NCBI GenBank assembly: GCA_018882735.1
Contig: VERH01000001.1
Location: 1 to 64,000 of the forward strand
Length of the DNA: 64,000 bases
From: Candidatus Nanopelagicaceae bacterium
GTDB taxonomy: Bacteria > Actinomycetota > Actinomycetes > Nanopelagicales > Nanopelagicaceae
Reading direction: 5' to 3'
In this document: piece after piece, positions 1 to 9,835 of the stretch
Layout: the number at the start of each line of letters is the position of its first letter
Position numbering within the stretch: the first letter of the stretch is position 1
The notes under the pieces: model-generated
Seen by the model: only the letters and a program-made list of their open reading frames with translations
What the model was told of the DNA's origin: nothing
Databases searched by the model: none
Program-made: the position numbers and the translations under genes

Positions 1-86
1 ACACAGACCGGACCGCGCACTGCAGTTGCTACTGCGCGTTGCTCATCATCTAGTGATGCGAGTATTTCTTCGGCTAGTTGCGCCAT
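1..86 (-). CDS. UvrD2-like ATP-dependent DNA helicase, N-terminus only (partial)
   Basis: Only the first 28 codons lie in the window; the gene runs off the left edge. The ATG is at 84-86 on the complement and the peptide begins MAQLAEEILASLDDEQ, then RAVATAVRGPVC. The LDDEQRAVA segment resembles the Q-motif region just before the Walker A loop of superfamily 1 (UvrD/PcrA) 3'-5' helicases. Established actinobacterial context supports this: uvrD2 lies next to nudC in mycobacteria. The start overlaps the end of nudC by 13 bases, suggesting co-transcription and translational coupling. The Walker motifs are outside the window, so the family call rests on the Q-motif and the neighbour. Confidence 0.7.
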   Translation of the reverse strand, partial: MAQLAEEILASLDDEQRAVATAVRGPVC

Positions 87-1018
87 GTCTCAGAACCAAC
101 CAGATCTTTTCTTGCATCAACTCCATACCAAGCTTCAATCATCGCCCGCGCAACTGAAATCCTTGGTGGCAGAAGTAAATCTTGTGAAGCAACTTTTGAT
201 TTCAAGTCATTTCTATCCAACCAGATGATCTCTTCGATCTCCTCGCCATCGGCTTTTACCGACTCAGGATTTGAAATAATCGCCTCAAAAGCAATCATCA
301 GCGAGGCTGGGAAGGGCCAAGGCTGGGATCCGAGATAGCGCATATTTTCAACGCTTCCACCGCACTCTTCAGTGACTTCACGCAAGACGGTGCTTTCAAA
401 AGACTCACCTGGCTCAACGAACCCTGCAAATGTTGAGAATCGCTTTGCCGGCCAAACTTTCTGGCGACCGAGAAGAATCCGATCTGCTTTATCTTTTACT
501 AAGACTATAACTGCGGGATCGGTGCGAGGATGATGGTCGCTCTCACATGATTCGCATTTCCTTACCGCTCCACCCATTGTGGATTTAGTTTGTGCGCCAC
601 ACTTTGCGCATCGCTTATGGGCGTCATGCCATTGAGCGATAGCGAGCGCATGCACAGCGGCGCCAATTTCAAGTGAGTTGAGTGATTTGCCAATCGTCCG
701 TAGCGACTCATACTCCTTGGGAAACTCCGCTATTTCAGTGCTTTGATGGAGTACAAAATATGGAGTTCCTGATTTATCTAGGCCAAGAAAGTAACGCTCA
801 GCATCTTTCTCGCTTGTGGAAATTGAGTTACTCGCTAAAAACTCGAGGGAACCATCCGAACATTTAAAACGATCGCCTAGAAGCTCGATTATCTTCGCGC
901 GCTGCCACATCGCATCGAGCGCTGCCTGATCTCCCCTTAAGTGCGCAGCCCGATCTAATTCACTTCTCGATAATGGAAGTGCTAGCGGTAGCGCTATTTG
1001 GGGCGAATTGGCAGGCAC
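74..1018 (-). CDS. nudC: NAD(+) diphosphatase / RNA deNADding Nudix hydrolase NudC
   Basis: 314 residues. NudC enzymes hydrolyse NAD(H) to NMN(H) and AMP, and in bacteria also remove NAD caps from RNA. A zinc ribbon is visible as CAKC (137-140) and CESC (155-158). The Nudix box follows (about 199-221, GFVEPGESF...REVTEECG), and then SQPWPFP (231-237), the motif separating NudC from other Nudix proteins. The start is GTG at 1018, six bases after a TAAGGT -10-like box (1025-1030), so the mRNA is probably leaderless. It is divergent from the nuclease-fold gene at 1058 and overlaps the helicase downstream. Confidence 0.93.
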   Translation of the reverse strand: MPANSPQIALPLALPLSRSELDRAAHLRGDQAALDAMWQRAKIIELLGDRFKCSDGSLEFLASNSISTSEKDAERYFLGLDKSGTPYFVLHQSTEIAEFPKEYESLRTIGKSLNSLEIGAAVHALAIAQWHDAHKRCAKCGAQTKSTMGGAVRKCESCESDHHPRTDPAVIVLVKDKADRILLGRQKVWPAKRFSTFAGFVEPGESFESTVLREVTEECGGSVENMRYLGSQPWPFPASLMIAFEAIISNPESVKADGEEIEEIIWLDRNDLKSKVASQDLLLPPRISVARAMIEAWYGVDARKDLVGSETWRN

Positions 1019-1024
1019 GGGGCG

Positions 1025-1050
1025 ACCTTACTAGGAGCGCGGACTAGCCT
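1025..1050. promoter_or_regulatory. Divergent leaderless -10 boxes for nudC and the 1058 gene
   Basis: On the minus strand TAAGGT (1025-1030) sits six bases before the nudC GTG. On the plus strand TAGCCT (1045-1050) sits seven bases before the ATG at 1058. Both fit TANNNT and the spacing expected when transcription starts at the start codon. No transcript data; inferred from sequence only. Confidence 0.55.
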
Positions 1051-1057
1051 TAATGGC

Positions 1058-1900
1058 ATGGGTAATGGATTAAGTGGAGCGGGCAATGGTGCTGCAAGAG
1101 CGCAATCCGGCTTCACGGTCACCTCTTGGAACCTCTTACATGGAATGGCCATTCCGCCAAATTCCGGTGTAACGCTACATAGCGCGCTCGAGAAGTTAAC
1201 CGCTGATATCTCAAGTGATGTAATTGCAATCCAAGAAGTCGATCTCCACCAGACTCGTTCTGGAAATGGCAATCAGGTTAAGGAGATTGCTGAGTTAATT
1301 GGCGCTAAATATTGGGCTTTTGCACCTTCAATGTATGGAACGCCAGGTGAGAAGTGGCATGGTGTAACTGAAGAGATTGTCTTTGATAACTCAACGCCAA
1401 TTCCGCCAGATGCGATGTATGGAATCGGGATTGTTTCGAAGGTTCCAGTAAAGCGATGGCATCGAATAAATCTTGGAAAAGCTCCGCTTGGAATGCCGCT
1501 ACTTGTAGCTGGGGAAAAGCGCCCACAATTCATCTATGTATCTGATGAACCCCGCTCAGCACTCGTAGCAGAACTAGAAAATGGAATCTCGGTAACAACG
1601 ACACACCTCTCATTTGTGCCGCTAAAGAATCTATTACAGTTAAGAAAGATTGCTAAATGGGTCGAGCAACTTCCCGGGATCCATATCATGACTGGGGATT
1701 TCAATCTTCCTTGGGGGCTAGCGCCAAAGATCTCCGGTTGGCGAGATCTTGTTGTTGGACCCACCTATCCTTCTTGGAAGCCGTCAATTGAGTTTGATTA
1801 CATTATGAGCAAAGAGCTCAAAGCCGAAGATGTAATAGCGAGAATCCATAGCCACTATGGAATTAGCGACCACTTAGCCTCCAGTGTCACTATTCGCTAG
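1058..1900 (+). CDS. Endonuclease/exonuclease/phosphatase (EEP) family protein
   Basis: About 280 residues in the DNase I-like EEP superfamily of metal-dependent phosphodiesterases. Motifs in order: SWNLLHG near the N-terminus, IAIQEVD with the metal-binding Glu, a TTHLSF strand, MTGDFN with catalytic Asp-Asn, and a C-terminal GISDHLA with the catalytic Asp-His. The substrate (nucleic acid, phospholipid or sugar phosphate) cannot be told from sequence. The frame stays open back to 998, but ATG 1058 is preferred because a TAGCCT box lies seven bases upstream and an earlier start would run into nudC. No signal peptide is evident with this start. Confidence 0.8.
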   Translation: MGNGLSGAGNGAARAQSGFTVTSWNLLHGMAIPPNSGVTLHSALEKLTADISSDVIAIQEVDLHQTRSGNGNQVKEIAELIGAKYWAFAPSMYGTPGEKWHGVTEEIVFDNSTPIPPDAMYGIGIVSKVPVKRWHRINLGKAPLGMPLLVAGEKRPQFIYVSDEPRSALVAELENGISVTTTHLSFVPLKNLLQLRKIAKWVEQLPGIHIMTGDFNLPWGLAPKISGWRDLVVGPTYPSWKPSIEFDYIMSKELKAEDVIARIHSHYGISDHLASSVTIR

Positions 1901-1924
1901 CGATTAGAAATCAAGTGGGCCAAA

Positions 1925-2482
1925 CTAGGCAACATTGGATTTACGACTCAGCGCGACCTTGTGGGAGTTAAAGGCTTTAAGTAGCTCACTTCGTTTTCCA
2001 TCAGGCATCGCAAAGGTCGCGGCATATGCAGACCAAGCATTTAACTTCCCGAGATCATCACAAGCCATCAATCGAGTAATCAACTCCTCCCAATCCCCTT
2101 TATCCATAGGTTTTTTCGCCGGAGCTTTTGGTGGCTGATTTCGAGCTGCTTTAGACATCTCTTCCCTACTCGGACGCCTTCCCTTCGCCGCAAAACCAAG
2201 ATTGGCTAGACAACGTCCGATACTTGAGGTCTCACAGTTCTCACTCGCATTTGAACGATTAACCGGTGACGTTCCTTCAATCTCAGTAGCAAAGCCAGTT
2301 GCCTGTGGCCGGATGTCATCAAGATTTGTGTACGCCTCAGTCCGACAGATCCACTCAACTCTTCCATCGGGTCGTTCGGTCCGCTCAAGTTTTGTGAGTA
2401 GCCGTCCATTTGGGTATTTAGCCCAAAAAGAGCGGATGCGATTCTCAACTGGTTCGTAATCATTTAGGTTGAAGTAACTCAT
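1925..2482 (-). CDS. Phage-type protein, possibly a single-strand DNA annealing or recombination accessory
   Basis: 185 residues. The central segment (roughly 65-105: SPVNRSNASENCETSSIGR, CLANLGF, KGRRPSREEM) resembles proteins common in actinobacteriophage early regions, where they lie near recombination genes; I recall this from family knowledge and cannot run a search. A Pro/Lys linker (PPKAPAKKP) leads to a small C-terminal domain. Its ATG follows the stop of the 2483 gene immediately, so the two form a minus-strand pair. No integrase, capsid or terminase gene is nearby, so this looks like a phage relic or domesticated pair. The biochemical role is unproven. Confidence 0.55.
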   Translation of the reverse strand: MSYFNLNDYEPVENRIRSFWAKYPNGRLLTKLERTERPDGRVEWICRTEAYTNLDDIRPQATGFATEIEGTSPVNRSNASENCETSSIGRCLANLGFAAKGRRPSREEMSKAARNQPPKAPAKKPMDKGDWEELITRLMACDDLGKLNAWSAYAATFAMPDGKRSELLKAFNSHKVALSRKSNVA

Positions 2483-2980
2483 TTATTGGCCCACCGCCAT
2501 CAATAACTCTTCTGACATAACTTCAGATGGGCTCAACGCGCCAGCTCGAAAAGCGCCAAGTAGCGCCTCGCGGCCACCATCTTTAAATCGGGTCGCAATA
2601 TAGGGATCGCGAGTGTTGAAGTGAATGAAATCTAAGACCTCTCCAGTTCGCGGATAGATAGCTTTTCCATCCACATTTTCAACTGAGTCGAGGATGTGCT
2701 TGCGGAATGAATCGCGCACGCTCTCGACAATCTCATATTCCCAGTTACTTTTTACCCACTCAACGAGAGCTTTCTCGCTCAATACCTCAGCAGAGTTCTT
2801 TGGTTGCACCAATGAGACCTTCGCAATCTCTTCACCTTCAAGAACGGCCTTTGCGGCGTCAGCTCCTACTTCCTCAAGGGCGGCAGCAAATTCTCGGCGC
2901 AATCGATCTTTCGCCTCTTTCGCCGCATCGGCAATCAAGGTGATGGCTGAAAGTTGGAATGCCAGCTCTCGTAGGTTCAT
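2483..2980 (-). CDS. Phage-type hypothetical protein, partner of the 1925 gene
   Basis: 165 residues. The N-terminus is helical and charged (ELAFQLSAITLIADAAKEAKD), and a middle segment reads LVEWVKSNW...VESVRDSFRK. The C-terminus has IYPRTGEVLDFIHF, YIATRFKDGGREALLGAF. This layout resembles small actinophage proteins encoded beside recombination genes; that is recollection, not a search result. An AGGAGG Shine-Dalgarno lies eight bases before the ATG, stronger than at most genes here. The stop abuts the start of the 1925 gene. It probably has its own promoter in the 109-base gap after typA. No enzymatic motif was recognised. Confidence 0.55.
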   Translation of the reverse strand: MNLRELAFQLSAITLIADAAKEAKDRLRREFAAALEEVGADAAKAVLEGEEIAKVSLVQPKNSAEVLSEKALVEWVKSNWEYEIVESVRDSFRKHILDSVENVDGKAIYPRTGEVLDFIHFNTRDPYIATRFKDGGREALLGAFRAGALSPSEVMSEELLMAVGQ

Positions 2981-3050
2981 GGGTGGTGCCTCCTGCGTTT
3001 TCTAGATATCTCTTTAGATAGCCGGAGTACACAACCCACCACTGACAAAG

Positions 3051-3086
3051 CGCGAAAAAGCCTTGATTTATCGGCGTTTTCGAGCG
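3051..3086 (-). terminator. Candidate hairpin terminator downstream of typA
   Basis: The minus strand has GAAAACGCC, a ten-base loop, then GGCTTTTTC: a nine-position stem with one mismatch (core 3054-3081) just beyond the typA stop. The U-rich side is part of the stem and no clean U-tract follows, so efficiency is uncertain. Confidence 0.4.
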
Positions 3087-3088
3087 AT

Positions 3089-4996
3089 TTAGCCCTCTTG
3101 GTTCGCCTTCTTCGCCTTTGAGGTCATCCTGGAGCGCTCGTTCTGGTCGAGAACGACTTTTCGGATACGTACGTTGATGGGAGTAACTTCAACGCACTCA
3201 TCTTCGCGGCAATATTCAAGAGCTTGTTCAAGATTCAAGATCTTCGGTGGAATCAAGCGTTCATTCTCATCAGAACCAGAAGCACGCATATTGGTTAACT
3301 TCTTCTCGCGAACGATATTTACATCCATATCTTCCGGACGAGAATTCTCACCAATCACCATTCCCTCATAAACATCCGAGCCAACTTCAGAGAAAATTGT
3401 TCCGCGCTCTTGAAGGCCGAAAATTGCGTAAGAAGTTGCGGTACCGGCGCGATCCGAAACAAGTGATCCGGTATTACGCGTTCTTAACTCGCCAGTCCAG
3501 GGTTCATAGCCATCAAAGACATGGTGCAGCAATCCCGTGCCGCGAGTTTCAGTTAAGAACTCGGTTCTAAATCCGATTAATCCTCGCGATGGAACTTTGA
3601 AATCCATCCGGATCCACCCTGTTCCATGGTTGACCATCTGTTCCATGCGACCTTTACGCAGCGCCATAAGTTGGGTAATAACGCCGAGATAATCTTCCGG
3701 AGCATCAATTGTCAATCGCTCCATCGGTTCATGTAATTTGCCATCAATAGTTCTTGTTACAACTTGTGGCTTACCGACTGTTAGCTCAAAACCTTCGCGG
3801 CGCATCATTTCAACAAGCACCGCAAGTTGAAGTTCGCCACGACCTTGAACTTCCCAAGTATCGGGACGTTCAGTATTTAAAACTCTTAGCGAAACATTTC
3901 CAACTAGCTCACTATCAAGTCGATTCTTAACTAGTCGGGCGGTGAGTTTCTTACCAACGCGACCCGCAAGAGGCGAGGTGTTGATACCGATAGTCATTGA
4001 AATACTTGGTTCATCTACAGTTATTAACGGAAGTGCATGTGGATTTTCCGCATCAGCGAGGGTCTCACCGAGGGTAATCGTTTCAATTCCAGCAACGGCA
4101 ATGATGTCGCCAGGTCCCGCTTCAGTAGCCGGTACCCGCTCAAGGCCCTCGGTCATCATCAACTCCGAGATCTTTACCTTTTCTTGAGTTCCATCAGTCT
4201 TAATCCAGGCAACGGTCTGGCCTTTCTTGATGGTTCCTTCATGAATTCGACACAAGGCAAGTCGACCCAAGTAAGGCGATGAATCCAAGTTTGTTACGTG
4301 GGCTTGTAGCGGAGCGCCCTCGTGATACTTCGGCGCAGGAATTGTCTTGAAGATGACATCAAAAAGAATATCGAGATTCTCAGCATCAGGCATTCCACCA
4401 TCAGTTGGACGGTTCAAAGATGCGCGACCGGCTTTTGCTGAGGTGTAAACAATTGGAAAATCGATCTGATCTTCAGTTGCATCTAGATCTAAGAAGAGTC
4501 CATATGCTTCATCAACAACCGCAGCGATACGCGCGTCTGGTCGATCCACTTTGTTGATAATCAAAATAACTGGAAGATTCTTCTGCAGCGCTTTACGGAG
4601 AACGAAACGAGTCTGTGGGAGTGGACCTTCAGATGCATCAACAAGAAGCGCTACGCCATCAACCATTTCTAAGCCTCGTTCAACCTCGCCACCGAAATCT
4701 GCGTGGCCAGGAGTATCAATAATGTTCACGATTGATGAGCCGCGCTTTACCGCAGTGTTCTTGGCAAGGATTGTGATTCCCTTTTCACGCTCAAGATCCA
4801 TTGAATCCATAACGCGATCTTGGGTTTCAGATTGTTCTTTGTGCGCCGCGAATGCTCCGGATTGCCATAACATCGCATCGACTAAAGTCGTTTTGCCATG
4901 ATCGACGTGGGCAATGATTGCGATATTGCGAAGTTCGGAGCGCTCTTTCTCAGCGAGGCCAGCTAAATGTGGCGATTTTGAATGGTTTCTAGACAT
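3089..4996 (-). CDS. typA: Ribosome-associated translational GTPase TypA/BipA
   Basis: 635 residues, usual family length. It binds ribosomes and acts in 50S assembly and in stress or cold adaptation. The G-domain shows the P-loop HVDHGKTT (30-37), [16 protein letters not shown] (switch II, G3) and NKVD (G4), followed by EF-G-like domains II, III and V and the BipA-specific C-terminal domain. The ATG at 4996 overlaps the end of ychF by eight bases, so two translation-related GTPases are probably co-transcribed. About 20 residues precede the G-domain, slightly longer than E. coli BipA but common in actinobacteria. Confidence 0.97.
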   Translation of the reverse strand: MSRNHSKSPHLAGLAEKERSELRNIAIIAHVDHGKTTLVDAMLWQSGAFAAHKEQSETQDRVMDSMDLEREKGITILAKNTAVKRGSSIVNIIDTPGHADFGGEVERGLEMVDGVALLVDASEGPLPQTRFVLRKALQKNLPVILIINKVDRPDARIAAVVDEAYGLFLDLDATEDQIDFPIVYTSAKAGRASLNRPTDGGMPDAENLDILFDVIFKTIPAPKYHEGAPLQAHVTNLDSSPYLGRLALCRIHEGTIKKGQTVAWIKTDGTQEKVKISELMMTEGLERVPATEAGPGDIIAVAGIETITLGETLADAENPHALPLITVDEPSISMTIGINTSPLAGRVGKKLTARLVKNRLDSELVGNVSLRVLNTERPDTWEVQGRGELQLAVLVEMMRREGFELTVGKPQVVTRTIDGKLHEPMERLTIDAPEDYLGVITQLMALRKGRMEQMVNHGTGWIRMDFKVPSRGLIGFRTEFLTETRGTGLLHHVFDGYEPWTGELRTRNTGSLVSDRAGTATSYAIFGLQERGTIFSEVGSDVYEGMVIGENSRPEDMDVNIVREKKLTNMRASGSDENERLIPPKILNLEQALEYCREDECVEVTPINVRIRKVVLDQNERSRMTSKAKKANQEG

Positions 4997-6062
4997 TGAA
5001 CCGGAACTCTACGACATCGCCATCTTGCATTACGTAATCCTTACCTTCCATGCGGACTTTTCCGCGCGAACGAGCTTCGGTCATTGATCCTGCAGCTACC
5101 AAATCATCAAAGGAGATGATCTCCGCCTTGATGAAACCTTTTTGAAAGTCGGTGTGAATAACGCCAGCAGCCATCGGCGCGGTATCGCCCTTATGAATCG
5201 TCCAAGCGCGCGCTTCTTTTTCCCCCGCAGTCAAATATGTTTGAAGCCCTAAAGTATTAAATCCAACCCGAGCAAGGGTACTAAGGCCGGGTTCATCTAG
5301 CCCAATCGATTTCAATAACTCAAGGGCTTCGGCATCATCTAACTCTGCAAGCTCCGCTTCAGTCTTTGCATCAAGAAATATCGCTTCGGCCGGAGCAACT
5401 AGTTGTTGCAGCTTGGCGCGCAATTCTTTATCGCCTAATTCCTTTGCGTCAACATTAAATACATATAGGAATGGTTTAGCTGTTAGCAGCCCAAGTTCTT
5501 TCAATAGGGAAAGATCTACTTTAGATCCAAATAGTAGTTTTCCATCGGCGAGGATTTTCTCGGCCTCGCGCATCGCATCGAGTGCGACTTGTCGCTCCTT
5601 GGCCTGGCGCGCTTCCTTTTCAACTCGTGGAATCGCCTTCTCTAGAGTTTGAAGGTCAGCAAGTTGTAACTCGGTATTTATGGTTTCAATATCACTCGCC
5701 GGTTCAACGCGACCATCAACGTGAACTACATCAGGATCGGTAAAGACGCGAATGACCTGACAGATTGCATCACTCTCGCGGATATTTGCAAGGAACTTAT
5801 TACCAAGGCCAGCTCCCTCAGAAGCGCCTTTTACAATTCCGGCGATATCTACAAAGGAGACTGAGGCCGGGATAATCCGCTCAGAGGTAAAAATCTTTGC
5901 TAAGACTGCCAACCGCTCATCTGGGACGCCAACTACGCCCACATTTGGCTCGATAGTGGCGAATGGGTAATTCGCAGCCAAGACATTGTTCTTCGTCAGG
6001 GCGTTAAAGAGGGTCGATTTTCCAACATTGGGAAGGCCGACTATTCCGATTGAGAGGCTCAC
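4989..6062 (-). CDS. ychF: Redox-regulated ATPase YchF (OBG-family)
   Basis: 357 residues. YchF (OLA1 in eukaryotes) is a universally conserved Obg-related NTPase that prefers ATP and associates with ribosomes. Visible features: Walker [10 protein letters not shown] near residue 9, [12 protein letters not shown] (G3), FNVDAKEL in place of the GTPase NKxD motif, which explains the ATP preference, a helical middle domain and a C-terminal TGS domain ending [10 protein letters not shown]. The start is GTG at 6062 with a TAGGCT box nine bases upstream. The order ychF, DUF6542, ispH, xseA matches the mycobacterial Rv1112-Rv1108c block apart from the rmuC gene. Confidence 0.97.
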   Translation of the reverse strand: MSLSIGIVGLPNVGKSTLFNALTKNNVLAANYPFATIEPNVGVVGVPDERLAVLAKIFTSERIIPASVSFVDIAGIVKGASEGAGLGNKFLANIRESDAICQVIRVFTDPDVVHVDGRVEPASDIETINTELQLADLQTLEKAIPRVEKEARQAKERQVALDAMREAEKILADGKLLFGSKVDLSLLKELGLLTAKPFLYVFNVDAKELGDKELRAKLQQLVAPAEAIFLDAKTEAELAELDDAEALELLKSIGLDEPGLSTLARVGFNTLGLQTYLTAGEKEARAWTIHKGDTAPMAAGVIHTDFQKGFIKAEIISFDDLVAAGSMTEARSRGKVRMEGKDYVMQDGDVVEFRFNV

Positions 6063-6113
6063 GAGGAGTAGAGCCTAACCGTCAATGTCAGTCCCTCCTG
6101 CCACGATAGGCAT

Positions 6114-7268
6114 ATGAACGGTGCGACATACCTCATTCTGGGGCTAGTTATTGGTCTAGCGATTGGACTCGGCCTTGGATTTCTCTATGCATCTACGCGA
6201 GTGAATAGTGAAAAAGGAAAGGTCGAATTACTCAACTCCCAAATCGAAGAGCTACGCCGCGAGGAAACACGATTAACAACGTTAAATGAACAACTCCGCG
6301 CTGTCACAACTGGAATGACCCAACTAACTACCCAAGCCCAAGAAGCAGAAGTGAAGCGAGCTCGCGCTGAAAGTGAGATGCGCACCCAGATCGAAACTAT
6401 GCGCCTTGGAAATGAGAACTTACTCCGTGAGACTACAAAATTAGCCGGAGCGCTCTCGAACTCTCAAACTCGTGGAAAGTATGGCGAAGCCCAACTCGAG
6501 ACGCTCCTTGAAAACGCTGGATTATTAGAGAACGTTCATTTCTTCAAACAAGATTATCGAGCATCTGGAACTGAGATCTCTAAGCCAGACATCAAGATAT
6601 CTGTCCCTGGTGGAAGTGAAATCTTTATCGACTCAAAGTTTCCATTTGATCGATTCCTTGAAGCAGTCGTTGAGAAAGATCCACTAGAGCGAGCGCGCTT
6701 GATGGCCCTCCACGCTAAGGATCTCTTGGGGCATGTAAACGCTCTAGCGAAACGGGGCTACCAAGAGAGCGGAAATTCCCCTGATTACGTAGTTCTTTTC
6801 GCTCCCTTTGAATCGATTCTCTCTGAGGCCTTGGATGTTGAGCCACAGCTATTACATAAGGCATTTGAAAAGAATGTCACTATCGCTACGCCAACCACGA
6901 TGATGGCCTTACTTCGAACTGTGGCCTATGTATTTAGCCGGAGTGAACTCGCCAAGAACGCCCAAGAAATTACAGATCTTGCCGGTGAGTTATTGAAACG
7001 AATCGGAAAGGTCCACTCCAAGATTGAGACTCTCGGTGATCGCCTAAAGTCAACAGAGCGCGCATTTAATGATCTGATTAAGAGCGCTGAAGAGAATGTC
7101 TTGAAGCCCGCTCGAAAGATGGTCAAGCTAGGAGCGCCCTCCTCAAGTAAATTAAAGGCCTTAGATGAAGTTGATGATGAAGTCCGAGCTATTGCGCCGA
7201 AAGTGATTGAAAATTCCGAGGATATAGATATGGAAGATCTCGATGAAAGCGATAGCGATGACAAATAA
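6114..7268 (+). CDS. rmuC: DNA recombination protein RmuC
   Basis: 384 residues. RmuC limits recombination at inverted repeats and is predicted to be a nuclease-fold protein. An N-terminal membrane anchor (about 5-25, YLILGLVIGLAIGLGLGFLY) is followed by a coiled coil to about 120. The RmuC domain follows, with SNSQTRGKYGEAQLE, then KPDIKISVPGGSEIFIDSKFP and YVVLFAPFE. The tail is acidic ([15 protein letters not shown]). Divergent from ychF; no perfect TANNNT box is present, only CACGAT six bases before the ATG. The last codons overlap the next gene. Confidence 0.93.
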   Translation: MNGATYLILGLVIGLAIGLGLGFLYASTRVNSEKGKVELLNSQIEELRREETRLTTLNEQLRAVTTGMTQLTTQAQEAEVKRARAESEMRTQIETMRLGNENLLRETTKLAGALSNSQTRGKYGEAQLETLLENAGLLENVHFFKQDYRASGTEISKPDIKISVPGGSEIFIDSKFPFDRFLEAVVEKDPLERARLMALHAKDLLGHVNALAKRGYQESGNSPDYVVLFAPFESILSEALDVEPQLLHKAFEKNVTIATPTTMMALLRTVAYVFSRSELAKNAQEITDLAGELLKRIGKVHSKIETLGDRLKSTERAFNDLIKSAEENVLKPARKMVKLGAPSSSKLKALDEVDDEVRAIAPKVIENSEDIDMEDLDESDSDDK

Positions 7269-7692
7269 CTCCCCCACAAATCTCCCCAAGCCTCCGATAA
7301 AGAGCCCGGTAAAGGGTGCTGGGCTAACTAAACCTGGAGTTGTAATCCTTCAATTCCTTCTAATTGCCTTTGTGGCGATGGTAGAGATCTTCTTCCGCTC
7401 AAATGTCGGGTTCGTGACGGGCGTTGCTATCTGGGCCGCTTATTACGGAGCTTTGATTTACGGAAGAAAGGGCACTACTTATGTGGCGGTAGTTAATCCA
7501 CCGATTGCCTTTGCATTTGCCACGCTCTTCTTACTTCCGACTGTCGGTGGAATCTCACTTAGCTTTACCCGAATTGGAATTGATCTTGTAACCGGTCTTG
7601 CTAGCGTGGCGCCCTTTTTAATTTCCGGCTCGCTCTTTGGTTGGTGGTACTACTTTAAAGAGCGCAAACAACTACTTTCCAGCAGCCTTTAG
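7258..7692 (+). CDS. DUF6542-type integral membrane protein
   Basis: 144 residues from the ATG at 7258 (149 if the ATG at 7243 is used). A Pro/Lys-rich N-terminus of about 25 residues is followed by four hydrophobic segments ([73 protein letters not shown]). This matches the small actinobacterial membrane proteins that sit between ychF and ispH (Rv1111c position). Function is unknown. It overlaps the end of rmuC by 11 bases and converges on ispH, overlapping its 3' end by 21 bases. Confidence 0.75.
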   Translation: MTNNSPTNLPKPPIKSPVKGAGLTKPGVVILQFLLIAFVAMVEIFFRSNVGFVTGVAIWAAYYGALIYGRKGTTYVAVVNPPIAFAFATLFLLPTVGGISLSFTRIGIDLVTGLASVAPFLISGSLFGWWYYFKERKQLLSSSL

Positions 7693-8625
7693 ATCCTTAC
7701 GTAGCTCTGGTGGAAGGGCAAAGAGAAGGCTCTCCTCCATCGCCCGGAACTCTGTGACATCTGAAAAACCACGTCTAGCTAGCTCTTCTAATAAGTCTTT
7801 AACTAATAGCTCTGGGACCGATGCGCCGCTAGTCACGCCAATAGTTTCAACGCCTTCAAACCATTCATCTTTAACTTCGCTCGCATAGTCAATTAAATAC
7901 GCCGCTTTTGCACCATACTCCTTTGCAACCTCCACCAAACGCACAGAGTTTGATGAATTAGTTGAGCCCACAACTAGGACTAACTCGGTTTGGGGCGCGA
8001 TCTGTTTGATTGCGACTTGGCGATTCTGGGTGGCATAACAAATGTCATCAGAAGGGGGATCTTGAAGTTGTGGGAAACGTTCTTTAAGTGTTCCGACCAT
8101 TTCCAGAGTTTCATCAACGCTAAGCGTGGTCTGGGAGAGCCACGCAACTGGTCGATTTGGATCGATTTCAATAGTGCGCGCCTGTTCTAACCCATCAACA
8201 AGGCGGATGTGATCCGGGGCTTCCCCGGCAGTTCCTTCAACCTCTTCATGCCCGTTATGGCCAATTAGCAGAATCTGCAAATTATCGGCAGCGAAGCGGC
8301 GCGCTTCTTGGTGGACCTTAGTGACTAACGGGCAAGTTGCATCAATTGTTTTTAGCTGACGGCTTGCTGCTTCCTCATGAACTTTTGGTGAGACTCCATG
8401 TGCTGAGAAAACTACTCGAGCGCCTTCTGGAACTTGGTCGGTCTCATCAACAAATATCGCGCCCTTCTTCTCAAGGGATTCAACAACATGCTTGTTATGA
8501 ACGATCTGTTTGCGGACATATACCGGAGCCCCATAAAGCTCAAGGGCTTTTTCCACAGTAATTACCGCGCGATCAACCCCCGCGCAATATCCGCGAGGCG
8601 CAGCAAGGAGAACTCGCTTCGACAT
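7672..8625 (-). CDS. ispH: 4-hydroxy-3-methylbut-2-enyl diphosphate reductase IspH
   Basis: 317 residues, normal length. IspH is the last enzyme of the MEP pathway: it reduces HMBPP to IPP and DMAPP with a [4Fe-4S] cluster. The three cluster cysteines are in [23 protein letters not shown] and [10 protein letters not shown], and the substrate-binding VGSTNSSNS follows. With ispE at 39392 this shows that isoprenoids come from the MEP route. The ATG at 8625 lies six bases after TAGGAT (8632-8637), giving a probable leaderless mRNA. It is divergent from xseA with only 25 bases between start codons. Confidence 0.97.
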   Translation of the reverse strand: MSKRVLLAAPRGYCAGVDRAVITVEKALELYGAPVYVRKQIVHNKHVVESLEKKGAIFVDETDQVPEGARVVFSAHGVSPKVHEEAASRQLKTIDATCPLVTKVHQEARRFAADNLQILLIGHNGHEEVEGTAGEAPDHIRLVDGLEQARTIEIDPNRPVAWLSQTTLSVDETLEMVGTLKERFPQLQDPPSDDICYATQNRQVAIKQIAPQTELVLVVGSTNSSNSVRLVEVAKEYGAKAAYLIDYASEVKDEWFEGVETIGVTSGASVPELLVKDLLEELARRGFSDVTEFRAMEESLLFALPPELRKDLKAAGK

Positions 8626-8631
8626 GCGCGC

Positions 8632-8644
8632 ATCCTATTAGTAT
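8632..8644. promoter_or_regulatory. Back-to-back -10 boxes for ispH and xseA
   Basis: TAGGAT on the minus strand (8632-8637) is six bases before the ispH ATG; TAGTAT on the plus strand (8639-8644) is six bases before the xseA ATG. The boxes are one base apart, so each -35 region must lie inside the other gene's coding sequence and the two polymerases cannot bind together. Confidence 0.6.
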
Positions 8645-8650
8645 CGCGCC

Positions 8651-9826
8651 ATGCTCGAAACTTCAGCGGAAAAACCAGTACCAGTACGCGTAGTTTCTGA
8701 AGCAATTAGCGACTATATAAATCGCCTCGGTCAAATCTGGGTAGAAGGTGAGATCGCACAATTAAATGATCGCGCTGGTTCTGGAATGGTTTACATGCGC
8801 CTTCGAGATCCCAGCGTTGATATGTACTTAGAAGTGACCTGTCCCAGATCTGTCTTTAAAGCCGTTGCCCCACTTACCGATAATGCTCGCGTTGTTATCA
8901 ATTCAAAAGTTAACTTCTATACCCCAACTGGTCGCCTCTCGTTAAATGCAAAAGAGATCCGCCAAGTTGGAGTAGGTGAGTTATTGGCTCGCCTTGAAGC
9001 GTTAAAGAAGATGCTTGCTGCAGAAGGGTTATTTGCCTCAGAGCGAAAGAAGCCATTGCCGTTCTTGCCTAAGAAGATCGGTTTGATCTGCGGAAGAGCT
9101 AGCGCTGCTGAGAAAGATGTTAAAGAGAATGCAAAACGTCGTTGGCCCGCAGTCATATTTGAAACTAGAGAGGTAGCCGTACAAGGCGCCGATGCAGTAA
9201 TCCAAGTATCCGCAGCCCTTCGAGAGTTAGATAGCGATCCAGATGTAGATGTCATCATCATTACCCGGGGTGGCGGTTCTTTTGAAGACCTACTTCCCTT
9301 CTCAGATGAAGGGCTAGTAAGGCTCGCTGCATCATGCAAAAAGCCGATTGTTAGCGCTATCGGCCATGAACAAGATACCCCGCTGCTTGATCTAGTGGCT
9401 GATCTACGCGCCTCTACACCGACTGATGCGGCAAAACGCGTTGTACCTGATATCCAGGAAGAGTTCGAGAAAATCCGCCAACTTCGCCAGCGCGCTGATC
9501 GGAAGATAAATGATCGAGTAGTTCTGGAGATGACCAAAGTGGTCGGACTAATACAACGTTCCTTTGCGAGTATTAACTCGCGATTGATGAGATCAAGTGA
9601 AGAGTTAACTCATCTGATTGCGCGCGTACGTACGCTCTCACCACAAGCAACGCTCGATCGCGGTTATGCCGTTGTTCAAAAGAGCGATGGCTCAATCGTC
9701 CGCTCACCAAAAGCGCTCACAAAAGGTGAAGAGTTAAGGCTCCGACTTGCCGAGGGTGTGGCGGTAGCAACAGCCACAGGCGAGAGTTCTACTGATTCAA
9801 CTACCCCAGTAAAGAAAGGCGAGTAG
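8651..9826 (+). CDS. xseA: Exodeoxyribonuclease VII large subunit
   Basis: 391 residues. This is the catalytic subunit of ExoVII, which degrades single-stranded DNA from both ends and acts in mismatch repair and damage tolerance. An N-terminal OB fold (about 10-100, [11 protein letters not shown]...GMVYMRLRD) precedes the nuclease domain, which has [32 protein letters not shown] and [21 protein letters not shown] charged helical region and a short C-terminal β domain ending in a hydrophilic tail follow. Leaderless ATG start after TAGTAT. xseB follows after nine bases. Confidence 0.97.
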   Translation: MLETSAEKPVPVRVVSEAISDYINRLGQIWVEGEIAQLNDRAGSGMVYMRLRDPSVDMYLEVTCPRSVFKAVAPLTDNARVVINSKVNFYTPTGRLSLNAKEIRQVGVGELLARLEALKKMLAAEGLFASERKKPLPFLPKKIGLICGRASAAEKDVKENAKRRWPAVIFETREVAVQGADAVIQVSAALRELDSDPDVDVIIITRGGGSFEDLLPFSDEGLVRLAASCKKPIVSAIGHEQDTPLLDLVADLRASTPTDAAKRVVPDIQEEFEKIRQLRQRADRKINDRVVLEMTKVVGLIQRSFASINSRLMRSSEELTHLIARVRTLSPQATLDRGYAVVQKSDGSIVRSPKALTKGEELRLRLAEGVAVATATGESSTDSTTPVKKGE

Positions 9827-9835
9827 ATTACGAAT

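Noticed and set aside
1925-2980. A complete prophage around the phage-type gene pair
   Set aside because: No integrase, repressor, portal, terminase or capsid genes, and no attachment repeats were seen on either side; the flanks are core genes.
7631-7664. Hairpin CGCTCTTT/AAAGAGCG near the ispH and DUF6542 ends as a terminator
   Set aside because: Eight pairs with an 18-base loop but no U-tract on either strand, and it lies wholly inside coding sequence.
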